Shown here in pieces: positions 52,780 to 63,521 of a stretch of DNA of 64,000 nt. Numbering within the stretch: the first letter of the stretch is position 1; every line of letters starts with the position of its first letter. Source of the DNA: Mesotaenium endlicherianum (lineage: Eukaryota > Streptophyta > Zygnematophyceae > Zygnematales > Mesotaeniaceae). The notes under the pieces are model-generated. The model saw only the letters and a list, made by a program, of their open reading frames with translations. It searched no databases and was not told the origin of the DNA. Both the position numbers and the translations under genes were made by a program. Location: NCBI GenBank assembly GCA_009602735.1, contig WELA01007670.1, positions 386,492 to 450,491 on the forward strand. Reading direction: 5' to 3'.

Positions 52780-54038
52780 TGTAATGAATCAGTTCATTAT
52801 TTATTTAATTAATTGCATATATAAATACAATCCTAAATAAGTATTATGTCAATATACTCACATGTGTGAGTTCATCTGAATGAATGTATGTCGATATAAT
52901 GCGAATTTACTTACTTTGTCAAAAAGGTCAGCGGGATGACTTTTGTATCATAGTGTAGTTTGTTCACTTTGTTGAAAAGGTCAGCAGGATGACTTTTGTA
53001 TCATAGTATAGTTGGTTGAGATTTATATACCAGTTATATATAGGACATAATATCAGTACGTTGATATATAGTAAGCTCGTATGATACTAGCTAATATACT
53101 TGGATTCAGTGTGCTGAGGATAAATATAATCAGTTAGATAATTATTTGTAAACTGGCACATGTGACCGTAGTATGCTGAAAGTCGAGAGAATGATTGAGG
53201 TTTGGTAAACCGATGTCCTACCAGTGTGGTTAACTCCTGGGTAGGTGGAGCCGTCGTGAGTCAACCGAACAGTTCGGACTTCAGTCAACCGACAAATTAA
53301 TATGGTCATTACACCTAGATCCGTGGGTCCCAACTTAACGGGTTTCTCACGAAACGGCGCACCTTGTGCCGTGGTCAACCACGTGGTCACTAAGTACATA
53401 GCAGGCTGGGATCTCGTGGTCCCTCATTCTGGACAGTAGGCTTTAGAGTCGGATTTCTACTTGCAAGTCATGTGTGCACTTTTGGGTTCGTTATTATGAC
53501 CAGCCTTTACAGACATGGACATGGCGCCTTTGTCTATGCTCCAAATCTAACAAACTACAACTGTTTGGAAAGGTCTCGTCAAGATGCATCCGTATTTGCT
53601 GAGTTTGCTCAATTTGAATAAGTATTTAAAGAGTTATGATCTCTGCCATTTTGGGTCACATAGGTGACAGATTTCATGGTTTTGCACCTAAGTCAGTGGA
53701 ATGTGTTTTAACTACATTATGGTCACCTGAATGAGAGCGCCTTTACTCTGCAATCCTCTGATATTGTGTATGTACTATACATGCTCGTATGCTTGGTAGA
53801 CAAGAGGCCATGAGTTTTTGAAGGAGAAACTCTAGTCCTTAAGTTCGCCTCTTTCTTGTGCCTTGAGTTAGTGTGCAACTATGGCACACTATGGTAAGTG
53901 AGTCAAGGGGTATAGACGAGTATACGAAACTCATTATAAGGGCGAAGATTACTCCCTGATTATACACGCTTCCACCTATCTCTGATCTTGTATATCTAAA
54001 TGAAATATATTTATCTTGAATAAGCAAAATTCATTTCA
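52780..54038 (+). repeat. F 5' LTR (1.26 kb)
   Basis: It starts TGTAATGAATCAGT and ends ATTCATTTCA, the same ends as the B LTRs, and shares the block GGTAAACCGATGTCCTACCA (about 53207), but is about 540 bp longer. The extra length includes a U3 tandem repeat. Confidence 0.8.
52911..53016 (+). repeat. Tandem repeat in F LTR U3
   Basis: Two near-identical copies of about 52 bases sharing GGATGACTTTTGTATCATAG, a common arrangement for LTR enhancers. Confidence 0.75.
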
Positions 54039-54039
54039 G

Positions 54040-54051
54040 TGGTATCGGAGC
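54040..54051 (+). other. Primer binding site, F
   Basis: TGGTATCGGAGC one base after the F LTR, identical to family B. Confidence 0.8.
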
Positions 54052-56196
54052 TGTCCTTTCTTGAATGTCCATGCTTGTCTTCTTTGTCTCATGAGGTAAT
54101 CGTGTGAGGCTTACTTGTGTGGTATGTTGAGTTTAGGTGGAGCCTGGGAAGTGTATGACGTAGAGCATTGCACATCCTGTCCAGGATCCTTCCATTTGCT
54201 CACCTAGTGTGTTTATTGGCTCAATGTATTATGCGGCATACTAACTTGACTTTCCTAGCCGCTTGTGTACAGATCCACGCAATGAGAAGCCTAAAGTGGA
54301 GGCTTGATGGAAGAGGTGTCTGCAAGCATCAAGGGCAGCCTCAAGGAAGTTGTATCCTAGCAAGCTGGATATGACTCATTTACCTCCCTTGATCATAGTC
54401 GTTGTGTGTTGTTATATGCAATCCACGACTAGTATAGAGAGGAGTGTGCACTCCAGCTGTGCTAGAGGACTCGTTAGTCAGTTGTGCTATCCCTTAGGGT
54501 TTAATCTTGTTGCTTTGCAAGAGACGTTCCTCTCTCATTATATGTGTGGTAGTTAGGTTGAGGGGGCTTGAGTATGGCTGCATGTGTTGAGCAATTGAGA
54601 CGGTACCCAATTAAGTTTCCAAGTATGGATTGACGACAGATTATTCTCGCCACGGTCCAAGTGCACTACGTCGTCCACAAGCTTCAGCATGCTGCAACTT
54701 CTATGTGAAGAGGCTTCAATAACAACAATGGCATCTTACAGATACCCCTTACTCCCAACCGTGGTTGTGACGTTGTGGCTTCTCTCGTTTGCCACATTGG
54801 TTTGTGATTGGAGGATTTAGGGTATGTGCCCTGTGCTTGAATGCTATGGGTGAGATGGTGCTTTTGTGGTACTTGATGGGATCGTAGGAGCTTGGGATTT
54901 AAGCTTAAGAAGGGTATAGTTAGTGTGCTGAGGTTTATGGATGCGGGTCTTATGTGATTGTTGACTTAGGTTAAGCCAGTCTGCTGGATTATTTGACCTA
55001 ATGTGGTTAAAGGAGTTAAGGGCTTGGGTTTATGGACGCAAGGGCTTTCCTTTGACTCTCTTTTATTTTGAATGGCTTATTAAGGGTTAAGTGTTCGAGA
55101 GCAGCCGCGGTCAATAAGTACTTTGAGAGCGTGAGCTGAATGAGCTCTGGGTGATGCCATGCTTGGTGCTTGGCATGTCTCACAATGGGATTATAACTTG
55201 TTGGAGCCAGCGAGGAATTTAGATAGATCAACATATCGAGACTTGGGTGTTTACAGTGGTTGACTGCTGTATGTGAAGTTAACGTGGATATTAGAGGGGG
55301 TTGACTACTTGCCTTAGGTCCAGTTGGCTATATGTTTTTGGATGCCACCCGTACACTTGGTCAAGTGTAAGGAGGTATGTGTCTTCGTCATAGGGACGAT
55401 CTGGGCATATTAGCAGTGTGCTAAGTTTATGCCAGCCTCGCAGCTAACTGAGCTAGCTAGAGGCGCATGCTCGGTAGCATGCAAGGTGCATTGATATATG
55501 CGTCAGGTGCATGAAATTTGCATCCCGGGTGCTAGGGGTAGTGGATCGCCGTTAGCATACCGTAGAGCAGGTGTAAAATGGGCCTTGCTGTAATAGATTC
55601 ATTATGCACACCTAAATAAAGACAGAAGAGACCATTGACACAATGGACGTTCTCGCAATGCATGGCTTGAATGATCTTGTTCAGTTTGATGCACAAACCT
55701 TCTTCTTGCTAGCTTGGGGTTACAGTGCAAAAGTCTTACCAATGATTTCTGCACGCTGTTGTTATTGGCTTGCTAAGTGCTTGGTGCAATTGCCATAGGT
55801 GCCATGTATGTGCCTCCAGAGAGGAACTCAGTTTTGAGCTATTCCGAGTTTGCCCATTGTCATTGGTTGAACCTATGTCATCCCAATGTTTGCCTCGCCC
55901 TCTCGAGAACTATGTAAGATGGAGTCATTAGATCTTGAGTAGACTGATGCAGCGAGGGTGTGGTGTTTACCACGCGTAGCTAAGCTCATGGAAGGCAACT
56001 TACACACTTGCTTGTTGTCTGTTTGACAGACTGAGACCAACAAGCAGAGTGTGAAGCAATGGTGACATACAGGTCGAGAGAGGCCGAGGAGTTGGCATGC
56101 TGGATGCTGCCATGTGACGCTTCCCCACCTGTCCTCTGGGCAACTTCAGGCAGTAAGGCCTGAAGGAGGGAGTATCCTGAAACATCAGAACAATGA
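54052..56196 (+). pseudogene. F internal region, heavily decayed gag-pro
   Basis: No long frame. At 55580-55730 the DNA still resembles the B gag-pro boundary (ATTCATTATGCACACCTAA against ATTCACTATGCATGCCTGAC of B, then GACACAATGGACGT). The first 1.5 kb, where gag should be, has no readable domain. The last 8 bases, AACAATGA, would be the hAT2 target duplication. Confidence 0.55.
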
Positions 56197-56300
56197 CAGG
56201 GTTACGCCATGCGCTGTATTGGCCAACCTTCGTATGCTTAAATAAGCGTACTGCGTCGGTACGCTCGTACTAAGCATATGATTAACTTTTCACTCGTGCG
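56197..56300 (+). repeat. hAT2 terminal inverted repeat and subterminal motifs
   Basis: CAGGGTTACGCC terminus followed by TACGC and GCGTAC-type motifs in both orientations (for example AAGCGTACTGCGTCGGTACGC), comparable to hAT1. Confidence 0.65.
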
Positions 56301-57537
56301 CGCCGTCCAGCAACGTTTCGACACCTTCACGTCCGCCACCGCACGCTCTGTTTCACTCGTGACTTTGCATACATCGTCGATTGACGCGATTCAAACTAAC
56401 AAGTGCATCTTGACAGGTTTGTGGAGCAACGGCGGGAACTAAAAAAAAGTCATTAGCCTTTTCACCAATATTTTGGCCACCAGCCATTTCAATTTTCGCC
56501 TCCAACTCTTGAACGTGCATCTGCTTGAGTCGCTGCACATCTTACAGGCTAAACCCTTTTGGCCAATTTCGCGGAGCCTACTTAAGAGACTTCTAGCGCC
56601 TTTTTTTGCATTTCGCACTTGCAATTCATCGTAAGTTTTCTTACTTTCGCGTTTACTTCCTTGCTGCCTTGCATTCCTCTTTGTACACTGTAATAAGATT
56701 TCTTCCATGAAACCTTGAATTTTGTATGATACCAATTGCTTGCAGGAGTAGGTGGCTACATGTTATTCATTCACGTTCTCTCTGTGTTGTTGATCTCGTA
56801 TGTTATGCTTACTATGTCTCACATTGTCCCTTCGTGTATTTTCAGGAAACCTCACAGGAGGCTGTGGCTGGTTGCACCTGGTATCGACGGCTATTTGTTG
56901 AGGTCGAGAAGTTCCCCCATCTCTCTCTGTCCCTCGTTTATTCCGATTCCTCAGGAGACCAGTTCTTCTTCAATGGCCTTCTAGGTTCATATTTAGCAAA
57001 TCCACATTATGTAAAGATTGTGTTTGGGGACATATCCAGCATGTGTTACTGCTACTATGCCTAACGGTTTTGCTATCTTCTTATATCTTATTCCAGCATG
57101 TTCAAGGGTTTAGAAGAAGCTCTAAGGCTACGCAGCGATTGTTTTCCCTGCCTTGCCATTGAACTTCAAGATTCAGGCATGCTCTTGCAGCAACCAAGCC
57201 AGCACCCTCTTGTTATGCGGGCATGTGAAGATGGGAGGGGGGGGGGGCTGGAGGGCAAAGGCACAGGCACAGCTCGTCTGCAAGCGGTAGCTGCTCCTTG
57301 CCTCCAAGGGCTGCATTTGCTTTTTTCAGAGGTTGATCTAAGCTGCCCTTTTGTTGTCGGCTGCTCCCTCTCCTCACGCTGTAACACATCCAAGCAAGAA
57401 GCGGACGGGCCAAAGCTGGAGTGGACGGCGTGATTCAAGCCCGTTCTGTACTACAAGGTGGCCCCGTCTTCACGCTCACGCGCCTCACCACCAACATCTC
57501 TTAGGTGCGTCCATCCCCTCTTGCCCTCTTCGCGACC
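56301..57537 (+). other. hAT2 5' region before the minisatellite
   Basis: Mostly non-coding with short frames (such as 56726-57064) without a recognised domain. TTGCTTGCAGGAG near 56740 and similar sites look like splice acceptors, so untranslated or short 5' exons are possible. A run of 11 G is at 57238-57248. Confidence 0.4.
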
Positions 57538-59740
57538 AGCCCCTTGCTTGCTATTGTTGGGGCAGGCTTCCAGCCCCTTGTTTACTTCTGTGAGGGCTGG
57601 CTGCTAGCCCCTTGCTTTTATCAAGGCTGAAAATCAGCCCCTTGCTTGCTTGTGTCGGGACTGGCTGCCAGCCCCTTGCTTGCTTTTTGGGGGGCTGGCA
57701 ACTAGCCCCTTGCTTGCTTATGTCGGGGCTGGCCGCCAGCCCCCTGCATGCTTGTGTTGGGGCTGGCTGCTAGCCCCTTGCTTCATTTTGTCGGGGCTAA
57801 CAACGAGCCCCTTCATTGCTTGTGTTGGGGCTGGCTGCCAGCCCCTTGTTTCCTTTTGGGGGGCTGGCAACCAGCCCCTTGCTTGCTCTTAGGGGGGCTG
57901 GCTGCCAACCCCTTGCGTGCTTTTGTCGGGGCAGGCAAATAGCCCCTTGCTTCCTTGTGTCGAGGCTGGCTGCCAACCCCTTGCTTGCTTGTGTCGGGAC
58001 TGGCTGCCAACCCCTTGCTTGCTTGTGTCGAGACTGGCTGCCAGCCCCTTGCGTGCTTTTGTCGGGGTTGGTAACTAGCCCCTTGCTTCCTTGTGTCGAC
58101 GCCGGCTGCCAGCCCCTTGCTTTCTTTTTGGGGGCTTGCAACTAGCCCCTTGCTTGCTCTTAGGGCGGCTGGCTGCCAGCCCCTTGAGTGCTTTTGTCGA
58201 GGCTGGCAACCAGCCACTTGCTTGCTTGTGTCGGGGCTGGCTGCCAGCCCCTTGCTTGCTTTTTGGGGGGCTGGCAACTGGCCCCTTGCTTGCTTATGTG
58301 GGGGCTGGCGTTTAGCCCCTTGCTTGCTTGTGTCGGGGCTGGCTGCTAGCCCCTTGCGTCATTGTGTCGGGGCTTACAACCAGCCCCTTCATTGCTTGTG
58401 TTGGAGGTGGATGCCAGCCCCTTGCTTGCTTTTAGGGGGCTGGCAACCAGCCCCTTTCTTGCTCTTAGGGGGGCTGGCTGCCAGCCCCTTGCGTGCTTTT
58501 GTGGGGGCTGGTAACTGGCCCCTTGCTTCCTTGTGTTGGGGCTAACTGCCATCCCTTTGCTTACTTTTTGGGGGCTGGCAATTAGCCCTTTGCTTGCTCT
58601 TAGGGGGGCTGGCTGCCAACCTCTTGCGTGCTTTTGTCGGGACTGGGAACTAGGCCCTTGCTTCCTTGTGTCGGGGTTAGTTGCCAGCCCCTTGCTTGCT
58701 TTTTGGGGGCTAGAAACTAGCCTATTGCTTGTTCATAGGGGGGCTGGCTGCTAGCCTCTTGCGTGCTTTTGTCGGGGCTGGCAACCAGCCCCTTGCTTCC
58801 TTGTGTCGGGGCTGGCTGCCAGTTCTTTGCTTGCTTTTGGGGGGCTGGCAACAAGCCTGTTGCTTGCTCTTAGGGGGGCTGGCTGCCAGCCCCTTGTGTG
58901 CTTTTGTCGGGGCTAGCAACATGCCCCTTGCTTCTTTGTGTTGGGGCTGGCTGCCAGTCCCGAGCTTGCAATTTGGGGGGCTGGCAACCAACCGCTTGCC
59001 AGCGCTTAGGGTGGTTGGCTGCCAGCCCCTTGCCTGCTTTTGTGGGGGCTGGTACCTGGCCCCTTGCTTCCTTGTGTCGGGGCTAACTGCCAGCCCCTTG
59101 CTTGCTTTTTGGGGGCTGGGAACTAGCCCAATGCTTGCTCTTAGGGGGGCTGGCTGCCAGCCTCTTTCGTGCTTTTGTCGGGGCTGGGATTTAGGCCCTT
59201 GCTTCCTTGTGTCGGGGTTAGCTGCCAGCCCCTTGCTTGCTTTTTGGGGGCTAGAAACTAGCCCCTTGCTTGTTCATAGGGGGGCTGGCTGCCAGCCTCT
59301 TGCGTGCTTTTGTCGGGGCTGGCAACCAGCCCCTTGCTTCCTTGTGTCGGGGCTGGCTGCCAACCCCTTGCTTGCTTTTTGGGGTGCTGGCTGCCAGCCC
59401 CTTGCTTGCTTGTGTTGGGGTTGGCTGCCAGCTCCTCTTGCTGGTTTAGGGTTTTAGTCGGGGCTGGCTATTGTTGTGCCCCTTGCTTGCTTTTGTCGGG
59501 GCTAGCTGCCAGCCCCTTGCTTGCAATGGGTTTAAGTCAGGGTGGGCTGCCAGCCTCTTGCTTGTTAAATCGGATTTTTATTGGGGCAGGCTGCTGTTGT
59601 GCCCCTTTGCTTGCTTTTGTCGAGGCTGGCAGCCAGCCCCTTGCTTGCTGTTTCAGGATTTTAGTGGGGGTGGGCTGCCAGCCCTTGCTCAGTTTTCACG
59701 GGGCTGGCTGGCATCCCCTTGCTTACAATTTTGAGATTTT
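57538..59740 (+). repeat. hAT2 hairpin minisatellite, main block
   Basis: Several dozen units of about 35-48 bp with core GGGGCTGGCTGCCAGCCCC followed by TTGCTTGCTTTTTGG, TTGCTTGCTCTTAGG or TTGCTTCCTTGTGTC. The core is an 8-bp stem with a 3-base loop, so each unit can form a hairpin. Units fall into higher-order groups of three to five variants. Open frames across it are by-products of the repeat. Confidence 0.92.
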
Positions 59741-60094
59741 AGTCCACATTTGCACCAGCTCTATCTGCAACCTGCTGTGCCTATATTGTTCATTCTTGCT
59801 TCCTTCCTTTTCTAACTCGGCTGCTGTTTTTGTGCACCCATTGCACATTTGTTGTTCTGCTAATTGTGCGTTTTCTCCCTTGTGCTTGCGTGTTTGTGTC
59901 CTGTAGATTAGGGCTAGCTGTCTGTTGCATCTTTTTACAGCTTTGTCTCCTTTTTTGTCTTTTGTGAAGCAGGGCAAGACAATAAGGAGCGAGTAGACCC
60001 CCCTTGTGCCTACCCCAGGTGTGCCCATTGACGCGTGAGCGATATTGACACGTGGACAGGTGCCTTAATCCTCCTTCCTCTTTCCCGTTCTCTC
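59741..60094 (+). other. Non-repeat interval in the hAT2 minisatellite
   Basis: Pyrimidine-rich sequence with no hairpin units and no coding signal; a similar interval follows at about 60330-60480. Confidence 0.4.
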
Positions 60095-61470
60095 TTGTGC
60101 CCCTTGTTTGCTGTGGTCGGGGCTGGCTGCCAGCCCCTTGCTTGCTTGTGTTGGGACTGGCTGCCAACCCCTTATTTGCTATTGGTGGGGCTGGCTGCCG
60201 CCCTGCTGTCTGGCTGCTGCTGTGTAGTAGCCGCCCTTTGCATGCTGTCTGGTGCATGCTGTCTGGCTGCTGTGGTGCTGCAGCAGCTCGCCCCTTGCTT
60301 GCTTGATTGGAGTTGCTGCTGCTGTTTTGACGACCCTATGCCCTTTTGTGTGTCTTGTGTCAGTGAGGAAGGCGTGAAAAAAAAGCTACCAGACTCACCC
60401 CTCATTGGTGCACACACGTCTTCCGGCACGCGCATCAGGTGCCATGCCCTTCCCTATCTCCATTCTCCCTCTTTGCCCTGTTCTTACTGGTAGTGGCGTC
60501 CGCTCGCCCCTTGCTTTTTTGAGTGGGGCTGTCTGGCATGCTGTCTGGCTGCTGCTGTGCTACAGTTGCCCCTTGCTTGTTTTGGTTGGGGCTGTCTGGC
60601 TGCAGCACAGAGCCCTTGCTGGTGTGCTGTTGTCTGTCTTACATGTGTGTACATTGTCTCTTCTCTGATGTGTGAAGCAGCCCAAGTTCAAAACGAGCGA
60701 GTCGGCAGGCCTTGCGCCAATCCACACGCAGCCAATCTCCAACAGTGTTTTAGGTCCCCCCCCCTTCTCCTGCGTCTCCCTCCCCTGCGTATTATTCTCT
60801 TGCTTTGGTCGGGGCAGTCTGTCTTTTGTGCTGCAGTCGCCCCTTGCATGCTCTGGTTGGGGCGGGCTGGCTGCTGCTTTGCTGCAGCAGCCCCTTGCAT
60901 GCTCTTGTCAGGGCGAGCTGCTAGCCCCTTGCTTGGTTTTGTGGGGCTGGCTGTTAGCCCCGAGCTTGCTGTTGAGTCTTGTCGGGGCTGGTTCTCAGCC
61001 CCTTGCTTGCTTTTATCAGGGCTGGCTGCCAGTCCCTTGCCTGCTATCTTAGGGTTATAGTCGGGGCGGGCTGGTTTGCCTTTGCTTGCTGTTTAGGGTT
61101 TTAGTGGGGGCGGGCTGCCAGCGCCTTGCTTAGTTTTGTCGGGGCTGGCTGTTAGCCCCGAGGGCTTTTGAGTTTTGTCGAGGCTGGTTGTCAGCCCCTT
61201 GCTTGCTCTCTTAGGGTTTTAGTTGGGGCGGGCTGGCTTGCCTTTGCTTGCTGTTTAGGGTTTGAGTGAGGGCGGGCTGCCGGCGCCTTGCTTAGTTTTG
61301 TCGGGGCTGGCTGTTAGCCCCGAACTTGCTTTTGAGTCTTGTCGGGGCTGGTTGTCAGCCCCTTGCTTGCTTTTGTCAGGGTTGGCTGCCGGTCACTTGC
61401 TTGCTGTCTTAGGATTTTAGTCGGGGCGGGCTAGCTTGCCTTTGCTTGCTTTTGTTGGGGCTTCCTGCTC
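60095..61470 (+). repeat. hAT2 hairpin minisatellite, distal blocks
   Basis: Further, more diverged units (GGGGCTGGCTGCCAGCCCC, GGGGCGGGCTGCC, GGGGCTGGTTGTCAGCCCC) separated by unrelated stretches. The last part (60950-61470) has a longer repeat of about 240 bp containing several hairpin cores and TTAGGGTTTTAGT, and aligns with the remnant in hAT1. Confidence 0.85.
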
Positions 61471-61545
61471 TTTTGCTTGCCTATTGTTGCTCTTTTGCTT
61501 GTTTGACTGGCATATTCTTTTGTCTCTTACTGGTTGCTGTTCTCC

Positions 61546-61555
61546 GTTATTGCAG
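61546..61555 (+). promoter_or_regulatory. Candidate 3' splice site before hAT2 transposase
   Basis: GTTATTGCAG preceded by a T-rich tract, 14 bases before the ATG at 61570 and conserved in hAT1. It suggests that the minisatellite lies in a leader intron. Confidence 0.55.
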
Positions 61556-61569
61556 GTTTCACGTGTATC

Positions 61570-62776
61570 ATGTCTCAACCATCCACTTCGTCCGGAGCAA
61601 CGCTTTCTGGAATGAGGGTGCTCACTGGAGCTTTGACCGCTCGTCTGCCCCCTAGAGCAGTTGCTGCAAGGTCTGGTCCAAAGTGGGGCCATGTGACCAT
61701 CGTTGTGGAAGCCAAGTCCAAGAATTCATATCCAAAGGTGAAGTGCAACTACTGCCCCAGGGAGTTTACCGGTGGAGTCACGCGGATTTGTGGCCATTTC
61801 ACGGGAGGTTGTAAGGATGTTAGTCAGTGTGAGGAGGTTCTCGATGAAGTCCTAGATCTCATGATTAGCTGTAGCAAGGGTATGGCTAGTTCTCTATTTA
61901 GGAACGCGACGTAGGAAGAGTACCATACAAGCTGCACGAAAGCTTGTGCATGAATGGGGTACTGGTGCTAGTGGCTCAGCATGTGCAAGTGTTGGGGGGT
62001 CCATTTCCTTAGGCAGGGAGACAGGGCAGACCTCTCTAAGTGACATGTTCCAAAAGATGAATGCTGAGAATGTCCATGAGATTGTCGCTCGCTTCTTCTA
62101 TGGTACTGGTTCATCATTCAATGTTGCTCGCAGTGAGTTCTTTAGGGACATGTTGGTTGCTGTCAGTAAGTACACTCAGGAAACTGGTTTAGTGTATGTC
62201 CCTATGAAGGATAAGCCTCTCGGAAGTACCCTACTAGATAAAGAGGTCTTGAAGATAGAAGCTTGGGAGGAGAAACAGAAAAAAGGACTACCATTGACGG
62301 GTTGTAGCATTGTAGCAGATGGGTGGACCGATCCATGCGGGCATCCTCTTCTTAACGTGCTTATGGTTGTGGGAGGCACTGAGATGTTCATGGATGCTAT
62401 CAACACTGAGGGTGCTAGGAAGACGGGTGATTATATTGGTAATCACCTGCTTGAGGCCGTGGAGAAGGTAGGGGCTGATCATGTCGTACAGCTTTGCACA
62501 GACTCTGCAGCTAACATTGTAGCTGGTTGTAATGTGGTTTGCGAGAAGCACCCGCACATATATTGGACGCCTTGTGCTGCTCATATTTTGGACCTGCTGT
62601 TGAAAGACCTAGGAAAGATAAAAGAGCTAGAGGGCATAATTGATAGCTTCAAGCACTTGGTCCAGTTTGTTGCAAACACCAAATGCCTCACGCTCTTTAC
62701 CGTGAGCATGGGGCAAGGCTAAAAAATAAACTAGAGTTGTTGAAGCCAGGAGCCACAAGGTTTGCTAGTAACTTCC
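61570..62776 (+). pseudogene. hAT2 transposase (5' part)
   Basis: Starts MSQPSTSSGATLSGMRV. The BED finger is at about 61735-61830 (KVKCNYC, ICGHFTGGC; zinc ligands present). A frameshift near 61893 moves to the frame 61946-62722 with the DUF659-like region (SIVADGWTDPCGHPLLNVL, DSAANIVAGC, WTPCAAHILDLLLKDL). A second frameshift near 62678 precedes the B4 insertion at 62777. The dimerisation domain should lie beyond B4. Less decayed than hAT1. Confidence 0.86.
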
Positions 62777-63487
62777 TGTAATGAATCAGTATATTAGTGG
62801 ATATAATATTCATTTAAAAATTAAGTTCAGCCTGCTAAACTTTAGTTAATAGTCAGTCTGCTGGACTTTACATAATTATGAGTTCAATGACTCAGCCGGA
62901 AGCAGCAGGCTGAAGTCCATATGTGTCAGCTTGCTGATCCATTCTTTGACAGCCAGCTGACTTCCGTACTCGGTAGCAGCGAACTGCCTTGACATACACC
63001 TTAGTACGATATTCTAGATGAATGGCCAGATGACATCTCTATGATGGATGGCTATTCGGGATGATGGGAGATGGCGGTGGATTTGGTTAACCGAGGTCCT
63101 ACCAACGTGGTTAACTCCCGGGTAGGCTGTGCCATCGCACTGACCGTTGAACAGTAAACTCATTCCATGTACATATGCTAGGCATTGCTCTCGAGTTCGG
63201 CATTCGGAAACGAGGCCAACTCTCTTGTACAAGCTTACTGAGAGGGATCTGAATCCAAGGCGAGAAGCCATTGATACGCACTGTCTTCTAACCTTGCTTA
63301 TGCATGAGTTTTACTGATTGCATTATTGATGCTAGTTTTACTCGCATTTGACTTACGAGTGTTGTTCACTGCTAGTGTGTTGTCCTTTGCCGTATAATCA
63401 GTTAACGGAAATACCATAAAAATTACTTGCTGATATAAAGATCTTTATTAATTGTTAATCGCCTATTTGGTAAGTCGATTCATTTCA
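62777..63487 (+). repeat. B4 5' LTR
   Basis: 711 bp, TGTAATGAATC...TTCATTTCA. Confidence 0.93.
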
Positions 63488-63488
63488 G

Positions 63489-63500
63489 TGGTATCGGAGC
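63489..63500 (+). other. Primer binding site, B4
   Basis: TGGTATCGGAGC one base after the LTR. Confidence 0.85.
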
Positions 63501-63521
63501 AGTTATCACAGTCTTCTTTGT

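Larger units (their letters stand above)
52780..56196 (+). mobile_element. F: old, 3'-truncated relative of family B
   Basis: 5' LTR, PBS and decayed internal sequence, cut at 56197 by hAT2. The candidate left target duplication is CCCAG (52775-52779); the right end is not in the window. Confidence 0.75.
56197..62776 (+). mobile_element. hAT2 DNA transposon
   Basis: The 5' terminus CAGGGTTACGCC matches hAT1. A 1.3-kb leader, about 4 kb of hairpin minisatellite and a transposase follow; B4 interrupts the transposase at 62777, so the rest and the right end lie outside. Orientation is opposite to hAT1. Confidence 0.85.

Noticed and set aside
56726-57064. 112-codon frame in the hAT2 5' region as a captured gene
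   Set aside because: No recognised domain, no counterpart visible in hAT1, and overlapping frames of similar length; kept only as non-coding leader.
57797-59457. Cys/Leu/Pro-rich repeat proteins (up to 242 codons) on both strands
   Set aside because: Translation by-products of the hairpin minisatellite; similar frames exist in several phases and on both strands.
57538-59740. CRISPR-like array
   Set aside because: Units are near-contiguous repeats with no unique spacers, and the context is a eukaryotic transposon.
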